Assembly (NCBI GenBank): GCA_003151275.1
Contig: PLXC01000018.1
Location: 1 to 64,000, forward strand
Origin: Candidatus Melainabacteria bacterium
GTDB taxonomy: Bacteria > Cyanobacteriota > Vampirovibrionia > Obscuribacterales > Obscuribacteraceae
DNA length: 64,000 nt
Direction of reading: 5' to 3'
Every line of letters starts with the position of its first letter. Within the stretch, counting starts at the first letter, position 1. The notes beneath the pieces were generated by a model, which was given only the letters and a program-made list of their open reading frames with translations, had not been told where the DNA came from and searched no databases. A program made the position numbers and the translations under genes. Below are positions 35,796 to 44,771 of the stretch, piece after piece.

Positions 35796-36998
35796 ATGGC
35801 CAAATTAAGCTACAGTTCAGCACTGGCAAATGGCGCCCTTGTAGCGCTGCTTGCTGTAATCTCCATATCCGGTCCAGCAATCTCCGCACCATCCATAGCC
35901 TTGGCTGAAACGCCCGATGCTTGGGGCCAACTACAAACTCGGGGCAGTGCTGCATTTTACCTGTGCCAATATGGGGTGGCAGAACGGCTGCTTAAAGAAG
36001 CCGTGGCAAAGGCTCGTGGCTTTGGACCGGGTGATTTACGTTTGGCCAAAAGTGAGGATGAGCTCGGTCGCCTGCTTTCAATCCGTGGTCGATTTTCAGA
36101 AGCCGAACCGCTTTTAGAAGAATCGCTACGAGTGAAAGAAGTGGCAGTCGGCAATGAGAACGGTGAACTGATACCAGCGATGGGGACATTAGTGCGTTTC
36201 TATCTGACAGGAGGCACTGTCAGTAAAGCAGATCCTCTAACCGACAAAATGCTGGCATTCATCAACGGCACTTTGCGAAGTGCAAAGGGTCCGGCACTGG
36301 TTTTGAAACAGGGAGCACCGCTGCAGGGCTGGGCGGGTACTGCTTCTACCGCCGTAAGAGATCCGTTAATCGAATGGGCCATTAGCTGTGATGATATTGC
36401 CAATCTATATCTAGCACACACCAACTACGACATGGCTGAGAAACTTTACAAGGCTGCACTGGAAGTGAAAACGACAGTGCTCGGCAAAGAACATTTATCC
36501 CTAGCGAATAGCTATGACAGCCTAGGAAGTCTTTGTTTGGCGCGAAAAGAATATGTGGATGCTGAGTCTTATTTCAAAGATTCGCTCGAAATGACTCAGC
36601 GTATCCAGCCACCAGAACATCCACAAGTTTATGCGCGCTTGGACAAGTTAGCGAAATGCTTTATCAAAGAAGGTAAATATCCCGAGGCAGAAGCGTTGTA
36701 TCAACAAGCTAACACTGCTTTTCAGTCCTCGCCACCCAAAGACGGCAATGCGGCGCGAGCATTATTACAGCTCGGCAGTCTGTACTGCGAAGAAAAGAAC
36801 TACGCAGCAGCCGAACCGTTACTGCAACAAGCTCTACAAATGTCCGAACAGTATCACGGTGCAGATTCAATATCGCTAGTGCCTTATCTAGAGAAGTACG
36901 CCTATGATTTATACTATCTTGGAAGAAAGGAAGAAGTTGATGAGTTGCGGGCACGCGCGAACGAAATCACTTCGGCAGACACGGATAGCCCTAATTAG
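35796..36998 (+). CDS. Exported TPR-repeat protein
   Basis: The protein has 400 residues. A signal peptide (residues 1 to about 37, ending IALAET) directs export. The mature protein has at least five TPRs of the kinesin-light-chain type: near 55-95 (FSEAEPLLEESLRVKE), 195-230 (DMAEKLYKAALEVKT), 235-275, 280-310 and 320-360 (YAAAEPLLQQALQMSE). TPR solenoids bind peptides or proteins, here in the periplasm. It overlaps a convergent coiled-coil gene by 8 bp at the 3' end. A CCGAGGATAG repeat lies about 100 bp upstream. The partner is unknown. Confidence 0.82.
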   Translation: MAKLSYSSALANGALVALLAVISISGPAISAPSIALAETPDAWGQLQTRGSAAFYLCQYGVAERLLKEAVAKARGFGPGDLRLAKSEDELGRLLSIRGRFSEAEPLLEESLRVKEVAVGNENGELIPAMGTLVRFYLTGGTVSKADPLTDKMLAFINGTLRSAKGPALVLKQGAPLQGWAGTASTAVRDPLIEWAISCDDIANLYLAHTNYDMAEKLYKAALEVKTTVLGKEHLSLANSYDSLGSLCLARKEYVDAESYFKDSLEMTQRIQPPEHPQVYARLDKLAKCFIKEGKYPEAEALYQQANTAFQSSPPKDGNAARALLQLGSLYCEEKNYAAAEPLLQQALQMSEQYHGADSISLVPYLEKYAYDLYYLGRKEEVDELRARANEITSADTDSPN

Positions 36999-37623
36999 TC
37001 TTTGATTGTTCGGCCTTTTGCAGTTCTGCCTTTTGTTGCTCGGCCTGGCGGCGTTGTTTATCCAGTTTAAGTCTTTGAATGTCGCTCTGACGCCATTGCT
37101 CGTCGATTTCCAACCTCTGGACGTCGTAAGGCATTTTCTCTACATCCAACTGTCGCCAGTTACCGTCCAACTCGTGCCGTCGTTTGTCCAAAGCTAACCG
37201 ACGGACATTGAGGGGTTGGCGTTCAAGATCAACCTTGCGAAATTCTTGATCCATCTCAAGCCTGCGTTGATCCAATTGTTGACGCTTCTCATCCATGGCG
37301 CTGAATTCTTCTTGCAGCTGATGCGACTCCTGATCCATTACAAGTCGCTTCTGCTGCAGTGCCATGCGTCGTGTTTCGATGTCGTGTCGTGGGGAGTCGA
37401 GATTCAATCGCTTCTCTTCCAAACCGCGCCTGACGTCATCTAATTTTCGCCGATTTTCATCAACTAATTGCATCTTCTCGTCGGGCGTCATCTTGTCCCA
37501 AGCGGCTGCCGTCTCGGAGACCTCCGCTTGCTGTACCGGATTAGTACTTTTGACCTCGGCCAAGGCTTGGCGCGATGAACACATCAAAACCAGTGTTACC
37601 AAGACTCTTGCTACTTTTCGCAT
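36991..37623 (-). CDS. Exported protein built of 21 consecutive heptads
   Basis: The protein has 210 residues. An N-terminal signal peptide (about 1-22, ending RQALAE) is followed by a 35-residue linker. From residue 58 to 204 come 21 uninterrupted seven-residue units with consensus R-R-x-L-D-x-x, for example RRKLDDV, RLVMDQE, RLALDKR and RLEIDEQ. Position 4 is nearly always Leu, Met, Ile or Val, position 1 mostly Arg or Trp, and position 5 mostly Asp or Glu. It should form a long, highly charged single helix or coiled coil in the periplasm. No family is recognised. Its stop region overlaps the convergent TPR gene by 8 bp. Confidence 0.72.
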   Translation of the reverse strand: MRKVARVLVTLVLMCSSRQALAEVKSTNPVQQAEVSETAAAWDKMTPDEKMQLVDENRRKLDDVRRGLEEKRLNLDSPRHDIETRRMALQQKRLVMDQESHQLQEEFSAMDEKRQQLDQRRLEMDQEFRKVDLERQPLNVRRLALDKRRHELDGNWRQLDVEKMPYDVQRLEIDEQWRQSDIQRLKLDKQRRQAEQQKAELQKAEQSKTN

Positions 37624-37683
37624 CTAAAATTCGCCCCGTCACTTAAGCCAACGAAAACACCAGCCTCCTCGAACTTTCCTATA

Positions 37684-37713
37684 TTAACCGACTAATACCT
37701 ATGGGGATATAAT
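37684..37713 (+). promoter_or_regulatory. Probable promoter of the TPR-AAA gene
   Basis: TTAACC (37684-37689) and a perfect TATAAT (37708-37713) are 18 bp apart and 72 bp upstream of the ATG at 37785. The -35 matches the consensus only in part. Confidence 0.4.
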
Positions 37714-37784
37714 TAGCCCCTCGAAACGTTTACTTCTTCGCCCTGTGCGGCAAAGTAATTACGGGTACTGTTGAAAGGAAGGTT

Positions 37785-39119
37785 ATGGCAAGCAACAACG
37801 ATGCGGTAACGACACTGCGCAAAGCGGTTGAAGTATCGCCGGACAACATTCCGCTTAGAGTTCATCTGGCGGACACGTTGCATGGTCTGAGTCGTTACGA
37901 GGAAGCTCAAAGGGAGTACACAACAGCACTATCTTTAGACCCGGACAACAGTCAAGTAAAAGTGGGGCTAGCGAGCACTTTCTATCAGCTTGGTAAATAC
38001 ATGCAGGCTCTGGTGATCACGGAAGACTTAATTTCATCGAGCACGACGCCGGCGGCCGCCTATTTGCTGCATGCGCGCATGCTGCTCAATGATGGACAAG
38101 TTGAAAAAGCCGTGCGCCAATACAAATTAGCGATCGAAAACGATCCGTCGCTAGCAGATGAAAGTCTTTCTGAGAGGCTCGGTGTCGGTGCTCACAAAGA
38201 TTCCGAAATCATAGACGGCAGGATTCGCGCTGAAGTAAATTCTGACAACGACTTCGATAACGAAATCGAGCGGGCCACAACAAAGTTCGCTGACGTTGGT
38301 GGGATGGATCCGGTGAAAGAGCAGATACGGATGAAAATAATTTATCCGCTCACCAATCCCGACGTCTACAAAGCATATGGAAAGAAGATGGGTGGCGGCA
38401 TCCTGATGTATGGACCACCGGGTTGCGGAAAAACCCACCTCGCTCGTGCCACCGCCGGTGAGATCAACGCCGGATTCATCAATGTTGGAATAAATGAAGT
38501 TTTGGATATGTGGATCGGTGGAAGTGAGCGAAATCTGCACGACGTTTTTGAAAGCGCACGGCGAAACACTCCTTGTGTGCTTTTCTTCGACGAAGTCGAT
38601 GCCCTGGCCGCCAGTCGCAGCACGATGAAGTCTTCTGGACGTCATGTAATCAACCAATTCTTAGCTGAGCTCGATGGTGTGGACACAAACAACGAAGGCG
38701 TTTTGATTCTTGCCGCCACCAATGCTCCATGGCACTTAGACAGCGCTTTTAGAAGACCCGGACGGTTTGACCGCATCATCTTCGTTCCGCCTCCGGACAA
38801 ACCGGCGCGCATGGAAATTTTGCGGATCATGTTGCAAGGAAAGCCCACAGAGAATATCGACTACGATTACTTAGCGAAGAAATCAGATAATTTTTCTGGA
38901 GCAGATTTGCATGCCTTAGTAGATCAAACGCTTGAAAAGAAGATCGAACAAGCGATGAAAGAGGGCAAGCCGAAACCGATTACAACGAAGGATTTGGAAT
39001 CAAACCTAAAAGACTTGAGACCCTCGACAGCCGAGTGGTTTGCCACAGCAAAGAACTACGCTCTTTATTCAAACGAAGGGGGCACTTATGACGACATTCG
39101 CAAATACCTCAAACTGTAG
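37785..39119 (+). CDS. TPR-AAA fusion ATPase (Cdc48/Vps4-like AAA domain)
   Basis: The protein has 444 residues. Residues 1-125 are three TPRs (AVEVSPDNIPLRVHLADTL and following). Residues about 165-400 are one classic AAA module: Walker A GPPGCGKT (210-217), a pore loop DMWIGGSERN, Walker B VLFFDEVDA (about 265-273), sensor 1 LILAATNAP and arginine fingers RRPGRFDR. The C-terminal tail (STAEWFATAKNYALY) resembles the end of the Vps4/katanin clade. It probably remodels protein complexes, with the TPRs as adaptor. The ATG follows AAGGAAGG. It lies 16 bp before a TPR-TonB gene, so a shared operon and process are likely. No protease domain is present, so it is not FtsH. Confidence 0.88.
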   Translation: MASNNDAVTTLRKAVEVSPDNIPLRVHLADTLHGLSRYEEAQREYTTALSLDPDNSQVKVGLASTFYQLGKYMQALVITEDLISSSTTPAAAYLLHARMLLNDGQVEKAVRQYKLAIENDPSLADESLSERLGVGAHKDSEIIDGRIRAEVNSDNDFDNEIERATTKFADVGGMDPVKEQIRMKIIYPLTNPDVYKAYGKKMGGGILMYGPPGCGKTHLARATAGEINAGFINVGINEVLDMWIGGSERNLHDVFESARRNTPCVLFFDEVDALAASRSTMKSSGRHVINQFLAELDGVDTNNEGVLILAATNAPWHLDSAFRRPGRFDRIIFVPPPDKPARMEILRIMLQGKPTENIDYDYLAKKSDNFSGADLHALVDQTLEKKIEQAMKEGKPKPITTKDLESNLKDLRPSTAEWFATAKNYALYSNEGGTYDDIRKYLKL

Positions 39120-39135
39120 ACAGACGATTTAAATT

Positions 39136-40575
39136 ATGGGCTCAAATTACGAGCGCGGACTCGCTCTATATCAAACGAAGCAATTCAAAAACGCTGAAAA
39201 AGAATTTCGTCAAGAACTCGCTCAAAATCCGAATTCAGCATCCGCACATGCGATGTTGGGCATGACGTTGACCGCGCTCAGAAAAGGGGATCAGGGTCAC
39301 AAGGAAGCACTAGAGGCGGTGCGCCTATTGCCCGGTTACTCATATGGGCACTACACGCTTAGCTTCACGTTCACCGCTATGAACAAAGGCAAAGAAGCTG
39401 AAAAGGCGATCATAGAAGCGATTCGATTGGATCCTGAAGAAGCGTATCTATTCGCGCGCGCTTCTCAGATTTATTTTGGTCAAAAAAAATATCCCAGAGC
39501 CCTAGAAATGGCTGATTTGGGACTTGCGTGTGATCCAGAACACGAAGAATGTTTGATCAATCGAGGCGCTTGCCTACTTGAATTGAACAGATTACCTGAA
39601 GCGGAAGAAGCCATTGCACAAGCATTAGCGATTGCACCTGAGAGTTCGACGGCTCACATCAATCAAGGCGCGGTGCAACTGCGCATGCTCAACCATGTGC
39701 AAGCGTTTGAACACTACAGGGAAGCTTTGCGGCTGAATCCTGCTTCAGATCAAGCCCGACTGGGTGTCGTCGAATCGCTTAAAGCAAAAAATCGCCTCTA
39801 TCACGGGTTGCTGCGCTTTTCCATATGGTGTCGCACTTTGCCTCCATGGGCGGTGGCGGCATGCTTGCTGCTACTGGTAGTGCCATACACGCGTTTTGCT
39901 ATCATTGCGTTGCTTGGATTGTATGCCTTCACCAACTATCTATTCGAATTGGCGCTGCATTTAGATCCCGTTGGACGCACATTTCTTGGACAAAAACAAA
40001 AGGAGAATTTCGCAGCACTCAAAAGCGCTTCGATTCCTTTTCTGGTGGTCTTCATCATGTTTTGCATTTCATTAGGCGCAGCGATGGGACCTGTCCATAA
40101 TCACAAGCATCGGCGCGCCGCTGTTGTTGATGAGCCGGTGGACTCGATGAAGTTCAAAGATTATCAAAGCTACATGGTGTACATTGAAAAGAGAATTAGA
40201 CGACACTGGCAGCCGCCAGACATGAATCAGAGTAATCGGGCTCGGACTCAATTCACCATTGATCGAGAGGGCAAAATCTCCAACGCTAGAGTAATTAAGT
40301 CAAGCGGAGACGATCAGGTGGATAAGGCGGCTGTCGCTGCCATTCAGGAAGCTGCACCGTTGCCAAAATTGCCGCCAACGAAAGATAAAAGCGTCGAAGT
40401 CCAATTTAATTTTGCATACAATGTTCATGTCGATTCAGGCACCAAGGCTAAACCAGTTGATCCAGTAAGCAAATCAAATCAGAATGCGGTAAGCACCAAG
40501 GGAAAACAAGTCGATGAAGAGAGCAAATCAAATCAAGACGCCGTAAGTACCAAACAAATCAAGCCGATCCGATAA
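39136..40575 (+). CDS. TPR protein with membrane segments and TonB C-terminal domain
   Basis: The protein has 479 residues. Residues 1-215 form five to six TPRs. Hydrophobic segments lie at about 237-252, 254-275 and 299-317. Residues about 341-430 are a TonB C-terminal domain (YMVYIEKRIRRHWQPP, FTIDREGKISNARVIKSSG, DKAAVAAIQEAAPLPKLP). The last 45 residues carry two copies of a SKSNQ-AVSTK repeat. The TPRs would face the cytosol and the TonB domain the periplasm, linking the two sides. No ExbB/ExbD genes are nearby, so classical energy coupling is not shown. It is downstream of the TPR-AAA gene. Confidence 0.82.
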   Translation: MGSNYERGLALYQTKQFKNAEKEFRQELAQNPNSASAHAMLGMTLTALRKGDQGHKEALEAVRLLPGYSYGHYTLSFTFTAMNKGKEAEKAIIEAIRLDPEEAYLFARASQIYFGQKKYPRALEMADLGLACDPEHEECLINRGACLLELNRLPEAEEAIAQALAIAPESSTAHINQGAVQLRMLNHVQAFEHYREALRLNPASDQARLGVVESLKAKNRLYHGLLRFSIWCRTLPPWAVAACLLLLVVPYTRFAIIALLGLYAFTNYLFELALHLDPVGRTFLGQKQKENFAALKSASIPFLVVFIMFCISLGAAMGPVHNHKHRRAAVVDEPVDSMKFKDYQSYMVYIEKRIRRHWQPPDMNQSNRARTQFTIDREGKISNARVIKSSGDDQVDKAAVAAIQEAAPLPKLPPTKDKSVEVQFNFAYNVHVDSGTKAKPVDPVSKSNQNAVSTKGKQVDEESKSNQDAVSTKQIKPIR

Positions 40576-40591
40576 CCAAATCAAATCAGGA

Positions 40592-40813
40592 CTAAGGTTC
40601 TGGTTTTTCAGCAGGCTTAGGTTTTTCTGTGTAGGCAAGTACATTCATCAGAATGCCGAAGATAAGCATGAGAGCGCCCCAGATTAAGTTCAAATTGAAC
40701 GAAATGTCATGTCCTTCAATTGTTGTTATTTGCGGTTGAATAATTCCCCAACCGACCAGCATGACACCATATATGGTGAATAGCCAACCGATTGGTTTTC
40801 TCACATCAAGCAT
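40592..40813 (-). CDS. Small two-helix membrane protein next to a symporter
   Basis: The protein has 73 residues and two hydrophobic helices (about 8-28 and 42-64), then a charged Lys/Pro/Glu tail (EKPKPAEKPEP). It starts four bases after the symporter stop, so the two are translated together. Small membrane proteins are often encoded next to sodium/solute symporters and may be accessory subunits. That role is inferred from position only. Confidence 0.7.
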   Translation of the reverse strand: MLDVRKPIGWLFTIYGVMLVGWGIIQPQITTIEGHDISFNLNLIWGALMLIFGILMNVLAYTEKPKPAEKPEP

Positions 40814-40817
40814 AGTT

Positions 40818-42428
40818 TCACCAGAAGTAGATGTTGCAGATCAGGGTAAATACGAGAACGATAACCGCCAGCACTGCGGGGCGTTTGTGCCAAGCTTGAA
40901 CTTGTGTTTCCACCTTAGGCGACATACCCCAGCACAATCCAGCAAGCTCGCTTTCTGGTTTGGGCTTGGTGAAGAAAGAGATGGCGATCGTAGCTACAAA
41001 GCACACTGACCAGGCAATAGTCGATCGCCAGAAGTTGCCTGCCATGACAGAAGAGAAGTGGATTGTGCCATTATTCGTGAAGTAAAAATGGACTGCTGAA
41101 GTAAGGGTGCCAAGGACCAGACCCCAGAATGCAGCCCAGGGCGTGGCCCGCTTCCAGAACATGCCGAGCAAGAAAGTAGCGAAAAGCGGCGCGTTGAAGA
41201 AGGAAAAGATCAACTGCATGTAGTCCATGATGCTGGGGAAGCCCATGACCAAGTAAGCAGTGCCGATGCTGATAAAGATTCCGGCAGCTGTGGCCACACG
41301 ACCCATCCACAAGTAGTGTGCATCGGTCTTGTCTTTTGCTATGTAACTTTGATAAAGGTCATACGTCCAAACGGTATTAAATGCGGTGACATTGCCGGCC
41401 ATGCCAGACATGAAACTAGCAAGCATTGCGGTTAAGCCAATGCCCAACATTCCGGTTGGGTATAACTTTGAAAGCATTAGAGGAAGAGCCATGTCCCATC
41501 TCAAAGTCGTTGAGTTGGAGCCGAGGTTTGGGATCAACACAAGGGCTAACAATCCAGGCAATACAGTTAAGAGTGGAAACATTACCTTTGGAAATGCAGC
41601 GATTAGCGGCGTCCTCTGCGCAGCCGGCAAATCCTCGGCGGCAAGTGCTCTTTGAATGACTAGAAAATCTGTGCACCAATATCCAAAAGAAAGTACAAAT
41701 CCCAAACCGGTAACTAAACCGATCCAATCAACTCCCATGGGATTGGCAGCTGTGCCGGTTTGTGTCCAGAGATGAGCAAAGCCAGGATCTTTGAAATGCT
41801 TGACTAATCCATCCCATCCGTTGAACTGAAGCAGTCCGATGATCGAAACAGGCAGCAAGCCAAAAACGATGAGGAAGAATTGAAGCACTTCGTTGTAAAT
41901 CGAAGAAGTTAGACCGCCCAGTGCTGTATAGGCAAGAACCACTGCAGCAGACACACAAATTGAAGCAGTCATATTCCAGCCAAGCAGCAATTGAAAAACA
42001 AGAGCCATTGCGTACAGGTTTATTCCTGACATGAGCACCGTCATCACTGCAAACGAAATTGCGTTCAAGGCTCTGGTGGGCTCATTGAAACGCATCTTCA
42101 AATATTCAGGCACGCTACGGACTTTAGAGCCGTAATAAAACGGCATCATAAAAATTGCCAGAAACACCATTGCCGGGATGGCACCAAGCCAATAGAAGTG
42201 CGCTGTCATGATCCCGTATTGAGCGGCATTGGCAGCCATTCCCATCACTTCGATGGCGCCGAGGTTTGCCGATAAGAATGCCAGCCCAGTCACCCAACTT
42301 GGTATGCGATGACCGGCGAGAAAGAAATCCTCGCTGCTCACCATTCGTTTCTTGAGCAAAACACCTACGCCGATGACAAATACAAAGTAAATGCCGATGA
42401 TTGCGTAGTCTATGGGGCCAATGTGCAT
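40818..42428 (-). CDS. Sodium/solute symporter (SSS family)
   Basis: The protein has 536 residues and about 13-14 membrane helices. Family hallmarks are the N-terminal SSEDFFLAGHRIPSWVTGLAF, the GGLTSSIYNEVLQFFL segment (the SSS signature region) and SFMSGMAGNVTAFNTVWTYDLYQ. It carries an organic solute (sugar, carboxylate or amino acid) into the cell with Na+. Substrate cannot be told from the sequence; the N-terminal half is most like the SGLT-type branch. It is followed by the small two-helix protein. Confidence 0.92.
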   Translation of the reverse strand: MHIGPIDYAIIGIYFVFVIGVGVLLKKRMVSSEDFFLAGHRIPSWVTGLAFLSANLGAIEVMGMAANAAQYGIMTAHFYWLGAIPAMVFLAIFMMPFYYGSKVRSVPEYLKMRFNEPTRALNAISFAVMTVLMSGINLYAMALVFQLLLGWNMTASICVSAAVVLAYTALGGLTSSIYNEVLQFFLIVFGLLPVSIIGLLQFNGWDGLVKHFKDPGFAHLWTQTGTAANPMGVDWIGLVTGLGFVLSFGYWCTDFLVIQRALAAEDLPAAQRTPLIAAFPKVMFPLLTVLPGLLALVLIPNLGSNSTTLRWDMALPLMLSKLYPTGMLGIGLTAMLASFMSGMAGNVTAFNTVWTYDLYQSYIAKDKTDAHYLWMGRVATAAGIFISIGTAYLVMGFPSIMDYMQLIFSFFNAPLFATFLLGMFWKRATPWAAFWGLVLGTLTSAVHFYFTNNGTIHFSSVMAGNFWRSTIAWSVCFVATIAISFFTKPKPESELAGLCWGMSPKVETQVQAWHKRPAVLAVIVLVFTLICNIYFW

Positions 42429-42468
42429 GAAGGCCAGCTTTCAGTTTGAGAATCAGTAGATGAATGGA

Positions 42469-42828
42469 TTAGCGGAAGTCTTCAGATCCGCTGGCTTCCC
42501 CACCAGCGCCGGCATTGTCTTTCTTGCTGCCGAGCAAACGCAGTCCGGTGGCGTGGATATATGGTTTGACGTTCTTGTTGCCGGCATCGTCGGTCCAACG
42601 GCTGAAATCAAGGCGACCTTCAATGCCGATCAAACTGCCCTTGCGCACGTATTCTCCGGCGATTTCCGCCTGACGTCCCCAGATTTCAATATCGAACCAA
42701 TCTGTTTCTTTCTCTTTTGTAGGGCGATTGACCGCGACCGAGAAGGTGGTCTTTACGCGACCAGACTCAAAATAGCGCATTTCCGGATCGCGTCCGGCTC
42801 TACCAACAAGAATTACAGAATTGACCAT
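42469..42828 (-). CDS. ssb: Single-stranded DNA-binding protein
   Basis: The protein has 119 residues from the ATG at 42828. The OB fold begins MVNSVILVGRAGRDPEMRY, continues FSVAVNRPTKEKETDWFDIEIWGRQAE and LIGIEGRLDFSRW, then a short Gly-rich linker and the acidic end SGSEDFR. The typical DDxPF tip is changed to SEDFR, so partner recognition may differ from the standard. A 27-codon upstream extension is rejected because GGGGGATGAA provides the ribosome-binding site for this ATG. It is shorter than E. coli SSB, close to cyanobacterial forms. Confidence 0.93.
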   Translation of the reverse strand: MVNSVILVGRAGRDPEMRYFESGRVKTTFSVAVNRPTKEKETDWFDIEIWGRQAEIAGEYVRKGSLIGIEGRLDFSRWTDDAGNKNVKPYIHATGLRLLGSKKDNAGAGGEASGSEDFR

Positions 42829-42862
42829 TTCATCCCCCACACATTCAAGGACGCAAGCGCAC

Positions 42863-42903
42863 TTAATCCTAAGATAGTCTATGCAGCAAGCTGCCCGACT
42901 TAC
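42863..42903. repeat. Structured intergenic repeat, CCGAGGATAG family (copy 2, diverged)
   Basis: TTAATCCTAAGATAGTCTATGC and the AGCAAGCTGC hairpin match the copies at 35651 and 48373, but the outer CCGAG/CTCGG arms have changed (CCTAAG/CCCGAC). It lies upstream of ssb and of the divergent membrane-protein gene. Confidence 0.6.
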
Positions 42904-42965
42904 CAAATAGAATTATCTATGAATGGCCTGGCATAATCCTACTACCTGAGGCTTTTCTCACCATT

Positions 42966-43571
42966 ATGTCTACGTCTCCTGAAATCGGAAAAACTGAAAA
43001 CGTTCTCGATCATGATATCGAGTCAAAAGCGCAGCCCCTGTGGCATGTGATTGTTCTCAACGTCCTGACGATGAGCGCATATACGGTAGTGTGGTTCTGG
43101 AAAACATGGAAAGATCTGGCTAAGCACGCTGAAAAAATCGACCTGGATGCACCTGCCGATCCCGCTCTTTTGAAATTTAGAAAGGTAAGTCCGCTGTTGA
43201 GAACCCTGGGAGCGTTGATTCCGGGTCTTCAGCTTTACTTGACGTCTCTTCTGTTTACGCGAGTGGCGGAGCTATATCCGCGCAAAAATTCGATTGTTCG
43301 CAAGCAACCAGTGTTGATTGGCATATTGATGACCGTCTACATGTTTGTCGTCTTTCATTTATATAGGCTGCCCGGTCCTTTTATGCTTTTCTTTTTGCTC
43401 TATGTCGCGCCCTTCGTGCTAGCTCAATCCTGGCTTAATGCCTATTGGAAAACACAAGAACCTCCAGAAGCAACTCTCCGGCAAGCATTTTCAGCAGGAG
43501 AGTTGGCCTCCTTGATATTGGGCGCCGTACTTCTAGGCTTGATCGTGACCGGCTTTGCCATCGCCCACTAA
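42966..43571 (+). CDS. Membrane protein, DUF4234-like
   Basis: The protein has 201 residues. After a polar N terminus the sequence PLWHVIVLNVLTMSAYTVVWFWKTWKDLAKH resembles the first helix and loop of DUF4234-type proteins. Further helices lie near 75-95, 115-135, 137-158 and 175-198. Function is unknown. It overlaps the convergent response-regulator gene by 4 bp. Confidence 0.65.
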   Translation: MSTSPEIGKTENVLDHDIESKAQPLWHVIVLNVLTMSAYTVVWFWKTWKDLAKHAEKIDLDAPADPALLKFRKVSPLLRTLGALIPGLQLYLTSLLFTRVAELYPRKNSIVRKQPVLIGILMTVYMFVVFHLYRLPGPFMLFFLLYVAPFVLAQSWLNAYWKTQEPPEATLRQAFSAGELASLILGAVLLGLIVTGFAIAH

Positions 43572-44155
43572 AATCCGTGTTTCTTTGCCCACTTGATCAG
43601 CTGTTCAGGAGTAGTCAGCTCAAGTTTGGCCAGTAACTTTTCAACGATTTCCATCAAGTCAGACTCAGCCATGCCCAGTCGCTCCGCGGCTTTCGGCAAT
43701 TTACCACGCATGGTGATACTGCGCAAAACACTCCTTTCGTCCGGTGACAAGCGCGTTATGTGTCTTGGAAGCGAAGGCGAGACGACTCCTTTGGAACCGC
43801 GAATGACCATTAACAACGCCATCCTTATAAGCGCCGGCGGGTCCGTTTTAAGAATGTAACCCACGGCTCCCGCATCCAGAAGATCCTGCACATCGGACGC
43901 CTTTCCCTGGCTGGCGAACATGACAACACGGACATTTCGCAGCGCTGTTAAACGCTTAATCAGATCCATCGTGCCGATTAAGCCGGGCAGGTGCAAATCT
44001 AACAAAATGACATCGGGTAACAATTCCCTGGCTACTTTCAAGGCCTGGTCAGAAGTTTCGGCTTCACCAACCACATCGATAACGCCACCTGTACTTAGCT
44101 CGCGTACTATTTCCTGTCGAGTTGGAATATGGTCGTCTACAACAAGAAGCCGCAT
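43568..44155 (-). CDS. Response regulator with LuxR-like C-terminal helix-turn-helix
   Basis: The protein has 195 residues. The receiver domain (1 to about 120) has the acidic pair VVDDH, the phospho-acceptor Asp in VILLDLHLPG and the Lys in YILKTDPP. The C-terminal domain (LSPDERSVLRSITMRGKLPKAAERLGM) follows the NarL/LuxR pattern but is less conserved at the recognition helix. It is probably a two-component transcription regulator. No partner kinase is in the window. The start is ATG 44155. Confidence 0.88.
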   Translation of the reverse strand: MRLLVVDDHIPTRQEIVRELSTGGVIDVVGEAETSDQALKVARELLPDVILLDLHLPGLIGTMDLIKRLTALRNVRVVMFASQGKASDVQDLLDAGAVGYILKTDPPALIRMALLMVIRGSKGVVSPSLPRHITRLSPDERSVLRSITMRGKLPKAAERLGMAESDLMEIVEKLLAKLELTTPEQLIKWAKKHGF

Positions 44156-44250
44156 TGGGTAAAGCCCCGAAACTCAAGAATTGATTGGTTAATAGGATAC
44201 ATGGTCGCATTCTGTCTATTACAAGAAAGGATTTTGCGCACCTAACTAGA

Positions 44251-44256
44251 TATAAT
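44251..44256 (+). promoter_or_regulatory. Candidate -10 element for the FKBP gene
   Basis: A perfect TATAAT lies 34 bp before the ATG at 44290. No good -35 hexamer is seen at the right distance, so this call rests on the -10 alone. Confidence 0.35.
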
Positions 44257-44289
44257 GACCTGCTCTAGCTAACGCGTGGCGTAGGACAT

Positions 44290-44748
44290 ATGAAAATCAA
44301 AACAATATCAATTGCTCTTTGTTCGTTGATTTGCCTTTCAGGCAATCTATCTTCTTTCGCAGAACACCACAGAGGAGATTTAGTTAAAATGGCACAAGCA
44401 CACACCGGGACCGTAACAAGCCCCACGGGTCTAAAATACCAAGACGAGAAAGTCGGCACGGGAGCTTCTCCTCGTCAAGGACAAACCGTCATAGTGCATT
44501 ACACCGGTTGGTTAACTGATGGCACGAAATTCGACAGCTCCGTAGATCGTGGGCAGCCATTCGATTTTCCGCTCGGTCAAGGACGAGTAATCAAGGGATG
44601 GGACGAAGGCGTGGCCAGCATGAAAGTTGGTGGCAAGCGCAAATTGACCATTCCTGGCAATCTGGCTTACGGCCCAGCCGGACGCCCGCCACAAATTCCA
44701 CAAAATGCGACACTGATCTTCGACGTTGAATTGCTTGGCATAAAGTAA
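44290..44748 (+). CDS. Exported FKBP-type peptidyl-prolyl isomerase
   Basis: The protein has 152 residues. A signal peptide (about 1-24, ending SSFAE) is followed by a 20-residue linker and a single FKBP domain: [45 protein letters not shown] and [12 protein letters not shown]. Residues forming the proline pocket (Tyr, Phe, Trp) are present. It catalyses cis-trans proline isomerisation during folding in the periplasm. It is a single gene, followed directly by an intrinsic terminator. Confidence 0.95.
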   Translation: MKIKTISIALCSLICLSGNLSSFAEHHRGDLVKMAQAHTGTVTSPTGLKYQDEKVGTGASPRQGQTVIVHYTGWLTDGTKFDSSVDRGQPFDFPLGQGRVIKGWDEGVASMKVGGKRKLTIPGNLAYGPAGRPPQIPQNATLIFDVELLGIK

Positions 44749-44771
44749 CACTAGCCAAATAGCATTAAAAG

